Assembly (NCBI RefSeq): GCF_022898935.1
Contig: NZ_JALIRP010000002.1
Location: 496,001-560,000 of the forward strand
Reading direction: 5' to 3'
Source: Paenibacillus mangrovi
GTDB taxonomy: Bacteria > Bacillota > Bacilli > Paenibacillales > Paenibacillaceae
DNA length: 64,000 bases
The first letter of the stretch is position 1. Every line of letters starts with the position of its first letter. Under the pieces are notes generated by a model that was not told the DNA's origin, did not search any database, and was given only the letters and a program-made list of their open reading frames with translations. This document shows, in pieces, positions 34,642 through 44,354 of this stretch. A program made the position numbers and the translations under genes.

Positions 34642-37600
34642 TCAGGGTGTCAGCATGATCGGATCCGTCTTTTCGATCACCTGACCATCTTTCGTGTACA
34701 GTACATAGACATAGACGGTTTGACCCTTGGTCAAATCCTCGAAACGAACGCCTTTGGAATTGTACTCCGCGTTTTTGTAAAGCTTGAACGTTCCAGGTTT
34801 CCCCGTAGTTGACAGATACGCAGAATACCCTTTGCCATTTGAGCTTCGGATCGGGAACTCGATCTGTGTGAAGTCCTTATTGTAGAGAACACCGTATGTT
34901 TCTAACAGGGGGACGGTGTTCCGGAAGGTCGCTGTGAGGCTGACATTATGGGTAGGCATGGTGAACGTAGCGTTCGGATTCGTCAGATCGTCCAGTACGA
35001 CGTCGTCAGAGACCCACCTGTCGAACACCCAATAATCCTGCGGGGTGTCCGCTGTCAACGTCACCGTGTCGCCCGCTCTCGCCTTACTAGGCAGCGAGGC
35101 ACCGCTGGCTACCGTAATCGTATACTTCGGGCTCAGCTTGCGCAATGTGTATGTCTCTCCGGCAACGGTATCGAAGGTAACGGTGGCTTCGCTTTCCCAG
35201 TTGGGGGCGGTTCCGATGGTGATTTCAATCTCACGGCCGGATGAGTCAAAGACATCGGTGCCCACAGCCCAAGGAGAGGCGACGGTCAGAGGTTTGCCCG
35301 CCTCACTCTTGATGGTCACATTTTGTACCTCGTTTGACGCTCCATCGTAAGCAGCGGACACAACGAAGGCTCCCGGTGCGCGAAGTCTGGCAAAGGAGGC
35401 GTTCTTTCCGCTCACCCAGTTCGGGAACACTTTCATAATGCCCCGGTCACTCATGAGCAGCATGCTGTTGATCGCCTCGGTCGCACCGATCTTCTCCACG
35501 CCGTGCACACCATCACTAATGCGCAGATTAGGTTGAATCTGTGCTTTGATCGTGTTGGTTATATTTCCCAAGACTGCATCCGCGGGGTATCTAGAGTGAA
35601 CCGCGTCGTTGAAGATTCTAGGGAAATTGTTGATCTGACTCCACGCCCTGGTACCGAACACGTCGATCGTATTTCTGGCGATCTGCAGCTCACTGTCCGA
35701 GGAGTAGTAACCCAGCTGGCCACCCGGGACAACGATGTCCAGCGGGATGATATTTCCGTCCCCCGGAACAGGATTGGCCAGATCTACCCATTGCCCGTTC
35801 TTCCACTCCTTTTCCGCGAGGGCATAGACCTGCTTGCCATTCCACACACTGGTCGGCTGCGGAGCAAGGTGATCAAAGATATCCTGCCAATGTGCCCGCA
35901 GATCCGCATCTCTGTCCAGCGTGACGCTAGCGGCAATCAATTCAGACAAGACATTCTTAAGCGCCGCAAGTTCCACCGCGGGGTTTTTGGCCCACGAGCC
36001 CTCGTTGTAACCGGCATACAAGGTATACGTGTCGCCCGTCTTGTCGAGCCATGCGTCATAGAAGTTCACGCATTTCTTAAGATAGTCATAAACGTAGGTT
36101 TCCAGATACGTCTTGTCCTGCGTATAGCGGTAATATTGAATCAAAGGATAACTGCTGAACGAGGCGTTGAGCGCCTCGGAGAGATAATTATCATCCGTGA
36201 CGGTGCCCCACGGTCCAATACCCACCGGATACAAAACCGCATCAGCGATTCCATCTTGCAGATCCGGGCGGCTGTTGACATAGTCTCCATTGATTCGTCT
36301 GATCTGATTCGGGTCCGCAGCGCGCCTTATACCCTCGGGCACGAAGCTCAAGATCGCCTCTCCGGCCGGCAGCGACAGGTCGTGGCGGTTGCTGGAGTTG
36401 GCTCCGAAAAACGTGGCAATGAAGTTGTAGTTGAGATGGTAATCGGAGGACCAGCTAGCGGTGTCGGTGGTGTGCCATATCCCATAGAGCCCCGGGGCAA
36501 CTTTTCCGGATCTTGCGGTGCTGCCGAGAAGATACTGCGCCCCATAATAGTATTTCTGTACGTCGGCGTAGTCCGGGAGGTTGATGTATGAGGCAGACCA
36601 GAAGTTTTTCCACCAGCTTTGATGATCGGCCCACAGTGTTTCAATATCCTGAGTATCGTTGATCGGAGACAGAAGAGCGCTCGCCTCGGAGACCGGATCG
36701 ATCGTGAGTAATTTGTTCGTTGAGTCGTAGGTCTTTCCGCCGCCGCCGATCGCTGTGACGATCTGCACCGTCTGACCGGCATCCAGCGTAAACGCCGTGG
36801 TACCCGTGCCTTTCAAGCTGTTGGCAGAGACCGTGCTTTCGGCGCCCAGCACCTTAGTCGCAAGTGCCGCCTTCGACGTCCATGAATTCGGGTTAAGAGG
36901 CGCATTGTTGAACGTCGCCCTTGTGGCTACCGCGTAACCGTCAACTTTGTCAGCAGTGGCCGGGTAGTTTCGGTTGTCCGCCTTCCCCCAGGAATTCACC
37001 TCCAGATCCACTGGCTCGGATCCCAAAGACGTGAGCTCTGTAACCAACAAGTTTTTTGAGGGGGATAGCCATGTTTCCATCGACAGATTCACGCCATTGA
37101 TACTCAGCTTGGTCTGGATCTGCGCGTTCAAGATATCCTGTTTCTCGTACGTCGGCGTATTGCTGAAGCGTTTGCTGTAGAGTTCCAGCTCATGAATACG
37201 CAGCACATGCTCTTTACCCGCCTCAGTAGATGCTTTAGTGACCCACAGCCTCACGTAGCGCGCCGTGACCGGAGTCGCAAGATTTCTGTTTACAATAGCT
37301 GCATCGTTGCCTGCCACAGAGTCCATATTGACCCAGCCACTCTGCTCGTTGACGTTGTCCCAGGTAACCCCGCTCTCGTCAGGCAAGTATTGCAGCGCAA
37401 AATCTTTGGTATTGCGAGAGATAGGTTCGCCCGCCAAGCTTGCGTTATACATACTGTAACTGGCAATCGACGTAGGCTCTCCTAAATCGATAATCGCCCA
37501 GTGCGGGGTCGCTAGATTTGTGGTGCACCATTTCTTATAAGCATCGTTGGATATGCCGTCAACCAACAGCTCTGGACCGAAGCCGGACAAGAAATCGTCA

Positions 37601-38091
37601 ACCTTCACCGGCCGATTCAGCGCAATGTTCGGATTCCCTTGAACAGGTGTTGTTTGCTGCTGGATCGTGATGCCGCCGATGGGCAGAGGTTTGGTATTAT
37701 TGTCTCCGCTATTAAACACGCCTTTCAGATCTCCCGCCGAAATGAAGTCGGATTTCGAGATGAGGAACGTCTTCTGCTCTTTTGCACCAGCTGATGTTAT
37801 ACCCACATCGCCGTTGCCAAGCAGCGCCGTGTTGGGCATTTGGTCTGAATAGGCGCCGCTGTAACCGTCGCCATTCCATTCGCCGTAGATCTTTCCTACA
37901 ATCTTACTGATGGTTCCCCAGTCATCTGTACCCACTGTTTCTTCGACCTGCTTTCCCGGGAGGACATCATTTGATTCAACCCCACCGATTTCGTCAGCTG
38001 CCAGCGTGGATGGCAAATTCCATACTGTTGCACTAAAACAAAGACTAAGGGACAGCGACAGAACTCGTTTCAGTGTTCTTGACAGTTTCAT
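34642..38091 (-). CDS. Secreted GH95-like (alpha/alpha barrel) protein with F5/8C insert and InlB-type repeat
   Basis: 1149 residues. Signal peptide (about 1-32); N-terminal beta domain containing LGNGDVGI; an F5/8 type C domain inserted at about 155-310; barrel part (about 490-900) with WWKNFW, SDYHLNYNF and GATEAINSML; an InlB-like beta repeat (about 1000-1065) and a C-terminal beta module. The HxNYN signature matches the paired Asn of GH95, but the canonical DGNFG Asp motif is replaced by GVEKIGAT with a Glu. It shares this with the protein at 38440-40635, so both form a divergent GH95-like branch; the reaction is not known. CAGGAGGAG before the ATG. More GC-rich than its neighbours. Confidence 0.78.
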   Translation of the reverse strand: MKLSRTLKRVLSLSLSLCFSATVWNLPSTLAADEIGGVESNDVLPGKQVEETVGTDDWGTISKIVGKIYGEWNGDGYSGAYSDQMPNTALLGNGDVGITSAGAKEQKTFLISKSDFISAGDLKGVFNSGDNNTKPLPIGGITIQQQTTPVQGNPNIALNRPVKVDDFLSGFGPELLVDGISNDAYKKWCTTNLATPHWAIIDLGEPTSIASYSMYNASLAGEPISRNTKDFALQYLPDESGVTWDNVNEQSGWVNMDSVAGNDAAIVNRNLATPVTARYVRLWVTKASTEAGKEHVLRIHELELYSKRFSNTPTYEKQDILNAQIQTKLSINGVNLSMETWLSPSKNLLVTELTSLGSEPVDLEVNSWGKADNRNYPATADKVDGYAVATRATFNNAPLNPNSWTSKAALATKVLGAESTVSANSLKGTGTTAFTLDAGQTVQIVTAIGGGGKTYDSTNKLLTIDPVSEASALLSPINDTQDIETLWADHQSWWKNFWSASYINLPDYADVQKYYYGAQYLLGSTARSGKVAPGLYGIWHTTDTASWSSDYHLNYNFIATFFGANSSNRHDLSLPAGEAILSFVPEGIRRAADPNQIRRINGDYVNSRPDLQDGIADAVLYPVGIGPWGTVTDDNYLSEALNASFSSYPLIQYYRYTQDKTYLETYVYDYLKKCVNFYDAWLDKTGDTYTLYAGYNEGSWAKNPAVELAALKNVLSELIAASVTLDRDADLRAHWQDIFDHLAPQPTSVWNGKQVYALAEKEWKNGQWVDLANPVPGDGNIIPLDIVVPGGQLGYYSSDSELQIARNTIDVFGTRAWSQINNFPRIFNDAVHSRYPADAVLGNITNTIKAQIQPNLRISDGVHGVEKIGATEAINSMLLMSDRGIMKVFPNWVSGKNASFARLRAPGAFVVSAAYDGASNEVQNVTIKSEAGKPLTVASPWAVGTDVFDSSGREIEITIGTAPNWESEATVTFDTVAGETYTLRKLSPKYTITVASGASLPSKARAGDTVTLTADTPQDYWVFDRWVSDDVVLDDLTNPNATFTMPTHNVSLTATFRNTVPLLETYGVLYNKDFTQIEFPIRSSNGKGYSAYLSTTGKPGTFKLYKNAEYNSKGVRFEDLTKGQTVYVYVLYTKDGQVIEKTDPIMLTP

Positions 38092-38288
38092 AATATCTCC
38101 TCCTGTTTGATTGGATTTGTCTTTCGATTCAAATCAACAAGGCGCGAAAACCGTGTATGAATCGATTTGTGGATCACCCTCCTTATTGCTATTTTAAAAT
38201 CAGCCAAGATTTACAAATAGTAAAGAAATTAAAGATTCACTCTAAAATCTAATCAAAAAAATCTTTATTCTAATAACCGCCTTCCTTT

Positions 38289-38303
38289 ATGGAAACGGAT
38301 TCA
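38289..38303. promoter_or_regulatory. cre-like site (CcpA binding)
   Basis: ATGGAAACGGATTCA fits the full 15-base cre consensus WTGNAARCGNWWWCA. It lies about 200 bases upstream of the secreted GH95-like gene (start 38091) and after the gene at 38440, so it suggests glucose repression of the former. Outside this site and the terminator, 38092-38439 shows only AT-rich DNA. Confidence 0.6.
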
Positions 38304-38320
38304 TACATTTATAAGAAAAA

Positions 38321-38349
38321 AACGAGCTCTAAAGAAAGATTAGCTCGTT
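38321..38349 (-). terminator. Terminator of the cytoplasmic GH95-like gene
   Basis: AACGAGCT (38321-38328) pairs with AGCTCGTT (38342-38349), followed by a T run on the minus strand. Confidence 0.8.
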
Positions 38350-38439
38350 AGATCTGAAACTCTTATATTTTATAGTCGCCCGCGGCTGATACATGCCTTC
38401 AGACATCCGATCTACTTTTGCATATCAATCAGGAATTGA

Positions 38440-40635
38440 TCAAACACTCTGCGTTTTACGTCTTAATGTATACCTTTTACCTGCTTCCGTATTAAAAGAT
38501 ATGATGTTCTCAAATAGCTTCCAATCGATTTTCTTTTGTTGATCTCCATCTATTTCCTTAATGCAGATTACTTCATCCGGCCATGGATTGAAGACGCGAC
38601 ACGTTCTGCCGGCCTCACTAATAATGTCAACATATGATACCATCTCATTGGACAGCTCACTTGATACAATAAATGCCCCAACGGCTCTTAGGTTAGTAAA
38701 GTGTGCAGCCTTTTCCTGTGGCCAGACAGGGAACAATCTAATGACATGCTCATGACTTTGCATCAGCATTTCATTTATTGCCGACGGTACGCCGCTGCAA
38801 CACTCAATCCCTCCCCCACCAAAGAAAATAAACAAGTTAGGGAAACTATGCTCTAAACATTGGCGACGCAGCTCGCGCAAGATGATTTCAGGATCATATC
38901 CGACTCGCGCCGCAGCAGTAAATATCGTTGGAAACCCATTGTAATCCGTCCAGCGGTTTAGAACGGTAATTGTATTTTGGGCAATTTCAAGAAGCTTGGG
39001 ATCAGAATCAAGTCCGATCGCTCCCGCAGGCCAAATATGCTGAATGGCTAGAGTATTATCCGGCCACCAATCTCGACCCTGCTCCGTTAATCGGAATATC
39101 GTCTTCCCGTCTCGTTCATACGTTGGAAGATCGCTTATATGTTCCAGAATATGTAACCACTTTTCACGTCGCTCGGAATTGAGACTCAATTCTTTGGACA
39201 TATCGAGCAGCCCTTTGAACACCGACCGAATTAACCCTAATGAAAGAAGTGGGTTCATATCCTCGAATTCCTTCAGCCATTCATCATTCGAATGTGACGC
39301 TTCCCACGTTGGAACTTCATGAATCGCATCACGATAAATAACGTAACGGTTTCCTTCGAAAGTTAAGTAGTCCTCCCAAAAATTAGCTACCTCAATGAGG
39401 TATGGGTACGCAACTTGGCTAGCATATTGCATATCATAAGTATAGTAGTAACGCATCAGCATATTCACGGCAGTTAGGGCTGCATTGCTCTTCTGCCCTA
39501 GGAACAAATGACCGTGTTCATAGGTAAGACTCGCATTCGTAATGGACAGGGCATTAGGAAATCCTTTGGGTCCGATACCAACATCGTAGTAGATCCCGCT
39601 GCATTCTAAGTATTGTTCAGCATACTTTCTACCGTTCGACATATATTGGAGCAGCGGCGTGTCATACGGCTCACTCAATTCGATATGATTGGACGAATAA
39701 ACTCCCCACCATGGAGCTTGATAATTGTAATTCAAGTGATAATCGCCTCCCCAAGCGGGGGTGTCCGTCGTTATCCAGCTGCCAAATAACCCTGGCGGAA
39801 ACGCTTTGTTGCGACTACAGCAAGCCATGATGTAATGAGAGCCATACCAGAATTTCTCTAGTACCTCGTCTCCAATCTCTATCGAAGACTTGGCCCAAAA
39901 TTGACTCCACCAGTTTTCATGATCCGCATAAAGCGAATCTATACGGCTCTCGTCGATAAGCTTTGCTTTTTCAATCGACTCTCGTACGTAATCTTTTACA
40001 TTGTGATTCGTAAGCACATAGGCAACGATATATGTTTTTTTACCAGGCTGCAATTCGAAGGAATTACTTGAATTACCTAAGCATCGCATAGCCACGGTAC
40101 CTTCTGTTGGCCAGTCTAGATCGGAACCAGTAAATTTCCTCAAAACCCAATCAACATCGCCATCTTGTCCACTATCCGTTTCCGATTCATGTCCCGACTG
40201 AACCCATAAATCCACTTTAACTGAAATGTCTTCCTGGCTTTCACTAAGTAGCTCAACAATGACTGCATTCTCCTCAGCCGCAACCCATGAGGTCATCGTG
40301 ACGGCCAGGGAATCCCCGCGAAATGTCGACACGACTTTCGCATCATGCAGATGTTGTTCAGCACCGTAAGAAGCTTCCTTCAAAGCTGGAATTTGAATAT
40401 CAATTCCCCCGAGTAAACACGGGCTGCCATTGGGCCAGATCCGCTTCGCTTTCCAAAAATCAACCTTCGAGATCCATAAGCGCTGCCGTTCAGGCAGTCC
40501 GCTAATCACGACGCCGACATCACCGTTCCCAATTATTGGTCCATCAACTACTTTATTCGAAGGCACATTTCTTGGCGGCTCCTTGAATACCCCATTATAC
40601 TTTGCCATCTTCTCTTTCCAGTCTGCCGGTTTCAT
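38440..40635 (-). CDS. Cytoplasmic GH95-like (alpha/alpha barrel) protein
   Basis: 731 residues, no signal peptide. It resembles the core of the protein at 34642-38091 without the F5/8C and C-terminal beta domains: IIGNGDVGVVISG near the N-terminus, WWSQFWAKSS, GGDYHLNYNY with the Asn pair, and IECCSGVPSAINEML where GH95 would have DGNFG. This suggests a pair of enzymes of one divergent family, one outside and one inside the cell, acting on the same linkage before and after uptake. The product is not established. CCAGGAGG precedes the ATG. It lies downstream of the GH38-like gene but behind that gene's terminator. Confidence 0.75.
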   Translation of the reverse strand: MKPADWKEKMAKYNGVFKEPPRNVPSNKVVDGPIIGNGDVGVVISGLPERQRLWISKVDFWKAKRIWPNGSPCLLGGIDIQIPALKEASYGAEQHLHDAKVVSTFRGDSLAVTMTSWVAAEENAVIVELLSESQEDISVKVDLWVQSGHESETDSGQDGDVDWVLRKFTGSDLDWPTEGTVAMRCLGNSSNSFELQPGKKTYIVAYVLTNHNVKDYVRESIEKAKLIDESRIDSLYADHENWWSQFWAKSSIEIGDEVLEKFWYGSHYIMACCSRNKAFPPGLFGSWITTDTPAWGGDYHLNYNYQAPWWGVYSSNHIELSEPYDTPLLQYMSNGRKYAEQYLECSGIYYDVGIGPKGFPNALSITNASLTYEHGHLFLGQKSNAALTAVNMLMRYYYTYDMQYASQVAYPYLIEVANFWEDYLTFEGNRYVIYRDAIHEVPTWEASHSNDEWLKEFEDMNPLLSLGLIRSVFKGLLDMSKELSLNSERREKWLHILEHISDLPTYERDGKTIFRLTEQGRDWWPDNTLAIQHIWPAGAIGLDSDPKLLEIAQNTITVLNRWTDYNGFPTIFTAAARVGYDPEIILRELRRQCLEHSFPNLFIFFGGGGIECCSGVPSAINEMLMQSHEHVIRLFPVWPQEKAAHFTNLRAVGAFIVSSELSNEMVSYVDIISEAGRTCRVFNPWPDEVICIKEIDGDQQKKIDWKLFENIISFNTEAGKRYTLRRKTQSV

Positions 40636-40652
40636 TCTATCATCCTCCTGGA

Positions 40653-40773
40653 TTACTTCCCGCTTCTTTCTTGATATCGCTTCAGAGCATCGTTGTAGAT
40701 TTGAAGTACTTTATCTAGATCACCTGTCTTTTTAATTCTATCTTGGAAGGCCGACCAGTTCAAGAAAACGGTT
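40653..40773 (-). pseudogene. 3' remnant of a sugar-binding lipoprotein gene
   Basis: The minus strand reads LNWSAFQDRIKKTG, then DLDKVLQIYNDALKRYQ, ending ERSGK and TAA, with no start. This matches the C-terminal pattern of YtcQ/LipO-type binding proteins (compare the end of the protein at 53190-54797, GLDDYMKIYEAAYDRYKK). The rest of that gene is missing, so a transporter gene was deleted here. Confidence 0.75.
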
Positions 40774-40776
40774 TCA
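40762..40776. promoter_or_regulatory. Imperfect cre-like site
   Basis: AAGAAAACGGTTTCA matches the cre consensus at 14 of 15 positions. It lies 127 bases upstream of the gene starting at 40635 but inside the lipoprotein remnant, so it could be chance. Confidence 0.3.
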
Positions 40777-40791
40777 TATATTTATAAAAAA

Positions 40792-40830
40792 GCTTGAATT
40801 AGGAGATAAAACTTATCTCTTCATTCAAGC
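40792..40830 (-). terminator. Terminator of the GH38-transporter operon
   Basis: An 18-base stem with two mismatches (40792-40809 with 40813-40830) and a minus-strand T run (GCTTTTTTATAAA), just after the stop at 40842. Confidence 0.88.
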
Positions 40831-40841
40831 AAAGAACAACA

Positions 40842-43505
40842 TTATGAATCCAGAGAGTCGGCCAGCCTAATGAATAAATGCATCATTTCTTTTCCTTCGA
40901 GAGAAATATTTACTCTATTCGTATGAACCACGGGAAGTTCGGATTGTGTCTCCTCCAGAACATTCGTTTTATACGCAGCTTCAATCACTCTATCCGGAAA
41001 AGCAATCTTGACGTTCGTTTCTTGATCCATACAGTTACAAAGACGGACAACAATGCCCGTGCCATCCTCAGAACGTTTTACATCGAATATTCGAACGCCT
41101 TCTCCGATCAGCTCGATAAAGCGACCAGCTGCCTCTTCTTTACAATCGATAACCGGAGTAGTAAAAACAGGAGTAACGGCTTGGATAGACGAAACCATCG
41201 TAGAATCCAGATTGAATTTTTGGAAAGTAGATAAGACATAGGTGAACGATACAACTCCTGGTTGACGAGCTTGAAAGTTCGTATCCCAGTAGTTATTCAT
41301 CGGCCATGCAAGCAGCAGAGGATTCGCTTTCCTCGGTACATGCTTCTGCTCTTTGCCGAAGTTGAAATCTCCCACTTGGACAAGCGGAGCATCCAGACAA
41401 CTCATGGTCAATCCATGCTGGCCGTCGTAGATCGACACGCTTTTATCGACAGTCAGATAATCTCTGCATACGCCCGGAAGCTGCTGGTCATCCAATTCCA
41501 CGAGTTGTCCGGCCGTATCGTAATGGCAGCGCCATGCTTGCAAGTTCAACGGAATGGCAAAATAGGTGCCTTCAGGAGTCGTGATATCCTGCTTGCCCAA
41601 GACGACTTTGATCTCGATATCTGCACGATAACTAAAGAAGGTGAATCTTTGCTCTAATTGTTCGACGCCGGGCGCATCCCATCGTAATATCAAGGTAGCG
41701 CTATGCGCGCTTCTTTCTACACTACATGATTCCAGACGAGTATAAGATTTTCTCTTGGCTTTCCAGTCATGATTCCAATCGGTAATGCTGTTATTCCCAT
41801 TTTCAACATTACGGGGAAAAATGGCACTGCGGTTGTTCGAATGATAGATCGGATCAACCGTTTCCTGCACGTACTGGAATAGCGTCCAAGGACTGTTTGC
41901 ATCCAGAACTTCCCAATCTTGTTGTTTATCATATAGTCTAGTGATTCGGCCAGTTAACGGGTTATAGTTGCACACATGAAAAGGTGTTTCGATTGTACCC
42001 AGTCGCGTTGTAATCTTGCGTTCCCAGGGTCCTTCACCCGCGGTTTCAATGATACCTGGATCCATCTGGATCCCCTTTGACTGCGGCGCTTCTTGTAAAT
42101 TTCGAATAGGTATCTTGCGCCAACTGAAAGGAGGAAGTTGGGCCGTTCCATAACTCGTTCCTTGATGATGGGTGTCGTTGTTCATTAATACTTGACGCAT
42201 TCGGTCTGCGTTCAGATGCCTCCCTGGAAACGTAAAACTGGATGGAATCCGAATGTCGTGCGATATCGGCACCGAAGAAGGATTGATAAGCAGTATCCCT
42301 TCCGGCTCTTTCGACTGCAGCGGATTGTTCGCGAGCTTTTCAATTTGAGTGCTCAATAAATATCCCGTTAAGCTGTTCGCCTGATAGGCATAATGCGCCT
42401 TATGCATGTGCTGAATCGCGACATTCAGATGATCCGGCTCCGAAACCGAATTAAAAGCACCCCAGGTATGTTCATCATAAAGATGGATTTGCTCCCATGC
42501 CTGCTTCTTGATCGATAGATAGGAGACGTCCGTTTCCGCTTGGAAAGCATCTAGCAGCTCGACAGCTTTCATTCCCTGCTTCGTTCGGCGATTCAGCTTG
42601 ACTTCTTTGGCAGAGCTGCCAGAACCAAAGTTCCAATAATCCGTCCAATCCCCGGCATGAGTCGGCAATGCTGCCGCGTGAGCCCGAACTCTGGCATAGA
42701 GCTGTTCCGGCGTTACGAAAGAGATGGTTTGTTCACGCTGTTCCGCATTCCAAGTTTTAAGAAGTCCCGCTAATTCGCGATCTGGTGGGTTATTGTCGTA
42801 AAGCGGTAAATTCGTCGCGGTCAAGTACACGAAGTCAAACGGATACTCCGGATTTGCTTCGATTTTATGAAGATATTTAGCAAGGCCTTTAGCCATAATG
42901 TGTGTATCTAGTGCATTTACGTCGCAGATTTGGCTGAAAAGCGAATAATGTTCGCCATTAAAGGTAAGCAATTTTCGGTGATCCGGCGCTTCCCAATGGA
43001 AGGCATTGGGTCGATTAAAGGGAACGCCGCCAAAGTGGATATTGATGCCCATGATAAAAAATTCTACGCCGGCATCCAATAGAAGTTGGCTATACGGCCA
43101 TGGCTGACCGTTTATGTCATGGTGAATAGCCGTCTTGATTTCGATATCGAATTGGCTGCGCAACTGGCGGACAGGATACAGCATTCTGGTTATTTCTTCA
43201 GCTGAGCATAGCGGCGTCGTATGCATAAACGAAGCGGAGATACTCATTTGTCCGTTATGTAAATAATGCTTGAACCGGTCGATTTGACTCGCCTTCGCCG
43301 TCTCCAACCAGCGCAGCACGGGGTAGCTAGACTCGCAGGTCCAACGAAACCTGTTTACTTCCTCCCAATCCTCGGTCATCTCGCACATTTCCAGCGCTTG
43401 ATCGATATATCTTTTTTGCATTTCCAGCAATATGGGCTGTGCGTGCGTATATCCGACATCCAAGTGACTATGATGCAGCACGAGCACCTCTTTGATTTTT
43501 GACAT
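40842..43505 (-). CDS. GH38-like alpha-mannosidase family protein
   Basis: 887 residues, no signal peptide. The N-terminus has HHSHLDVGYTH, the metal-binding H-x-D of GH38, and later IHHDINGQPWPY, holding the Asp at the nucleophile position. The C-terminal half is beta-rich as in alpha-mannosidases. It resembles the GH38-related group often annotated DUF5054, so mannosidase activity is probable but not certain. Located in the cytoplasm directly behind two CUT1 permeases (18 bases), so it likely degrades the imported oligosaccharide. GGAAG precedes the ATG. Confidence 0.83.
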   Translation of the reverse strand: MSKIKEVLVLHHSHLDVGYTHAQPILLEMQKRYIDQALEMCEMTEDWEEVNRFRWTCESSYPVLRWLETAKASQIDRFKHYLHNGQMSISASFMHTTPLCSAEEITRMLYPVRQLRSQFDIEIKTAIHHDINGQPWPYSQLLLDAGVEFFIMGINIHFGGVPFNRPNAFHWEAPDHRKLLTFNGEHYSLFSQICDVNALDTHIMAKGLAKYLHKIEANPEYPFDFVYLTATNLPLYDNNPPDRELAGLLKTWNAEQREQTISFVTPEQLYARVRAHAAALPTHAGDWTDYWNFGSGSSAKEVKLNRRTKQGMKAVELLDAFQAETDVSYLSIKKQAWEQIHLYDEHTWGAFNSVSEPDHLNVAIQHMHKAHYAYQANSLTGYLLSTQIEKLANNPLQSKEPEGILLINPSSVPISHDIRIPSSFTFPGRHLNADRMRQVLMNNDTHHQGTSYGTAQLPPFSWRKIPIRNLQEAPQSKGIQMDPGIIETAGEGPWERKITTRLGTIETPFHVCNYNPLTGRITRLYDKQQDWEVLDANSPWTLFQYVQETVDPIYHSNNRSAIFPRNVENGNNSITDWNHDWKAKRKSYTRLESCSVERSAHSATLILRWDAPGVEQLEQRFTFFSYRADIEIKVVLGKQDITTPEGTYFAIPLNLQAWRCHYDTAGQLVELDDQQLPGVCRDYLTVDKSVSIYDGQHGLTMSCLDAPLVQVGDFNFGKEQKHVPRKANPLLLAWPMNNYWDTNFQARQPGVVSFTYVLSTFQKFNLDSTMVSSIQAVTPVFTTPVIDCKEEAAGRFIELIGEGVRIFDVKRSEDGTGIVVRLCNCMDQETNVKIAFPDRVIEAAYKTNVLEETQSELPVVHTNRVNISLEGKEMMHLFIRLADSLDS

Positions 43506-43523
43506 CCGTTATCTTCCTTTCTG

Positions 43524-44354
43524 TTATCCTTTCAATGAGCCTGAAGTGATGCCTTCTACGAATTGTTTCTGCAGTGCGAGGTACAACACGATAATCGGCA
43601 GCGAGGCCAGAAACATCATCGAAAACATTTGTCCCCAATTGATCGAGAATTGTCCAATGACGCGATAAATGCCTGCCGTGATCGTCGTTCCTTTAATCGG
43701 TCCGATAATGATAAGTGGATTCAAAAAATCGTTCCAAACCCATAAGCCAATGAAAATGATGACACTCGAAGTACACGGCCCAAGTAACGGAAAGATAATC
43801 TTCCAGAAGGTTCTAAGCGGGCCGGATCCGTCGATCGAAGCCGCTTCGTCCAGTTCTCGCGGTATGGTCCGTATGAACCCGGAATACATGAAAATGCCAA
43901 AAGGAACATAGTAGCCCATGTAAAAAACGATAAGACCAATCTTCGAACTCATTAAATGCGCCGCCATCAACACTTTAACGACCGGAATCAGAATAATCGT
44001 CGTAGGCACCATGAGGCCAAATAGAAAAAAGAGAAGCAGCAATCTCGTTTTTTTGCTGTCGTTCCGAACTAAATAATAAGCTACCATTGATGAGGAGACG
44101 ATGATGACGAGTAAAGAAATCGCAGTAATTACGACGCTATTCCACATGCTTGTGAACAACAGATGATCCGGTCTAGTGAGGATGCCTTTCAGATTCTCCA
44201 AAGTGAATCGCGTTGGAAAGCCAAGCGGATCGGCCATGATCTTGTCGTTTTCCTTGAAAATATTAACGAGAACGAGATACAAGGGTAAGAAGAATACTAA
44301 TGTGATGCAAATCGTAATCATTTTATGAGCTCTGGATAACCATTTGGAAGACAT
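43524..44354 (-). CDS. CUT1 sugar ABC permease (MalG-like)
   Basis: 276 residues with six membrane segments and the EAA loop DEAASIDGSGPLRTFWKI that docks an ATPase. The C-terminus VEGITSGSLKG is typical of MalG-like subunits. Its start codon follows the stop of the partner permease directly (TAAATG), with GGAGG inside the upstream gene, so translation is coupled. No ATPase gene is present; in Paenibacillus a shared MsmX-type ATPase usually serves many such importers. Confidence 0.9.
   Translation of the reverse strand: MSSKWLSRAHKMITICITLVFFLPLYLVLVNIFKENDKIMADPLGFPTRFTLENLKGILTRPDHLLFTSMWNSVVITAISLLVIIVSSSMVAYYLVRNDSKKTRLLLLFFLFGLMVPTTIILIPVVKVLMAAHLMSSKIGLIVFYMGYYVPFGIFMYSGFIRTIPRELDEAASIDGSGPLRTFWKIIFPLLGPCTSSVIIFIGLWVWNDFLNPLIIIGPIKGTTITAGIYRVIGQFSINWGQMFSMMFLASLPIIVLYLALQKQFVEGITSGSLKG

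Noticed and set aside
35503..36591. 362-codon plus-strand ORF inside the secreted GH95-like gene
   Set aside because: Antisense to a gene with clear domains; the GC-rich codon pattern of that gene leaves its opposite strand open by chance, and no ribosome binding site or recognisable motif is present.
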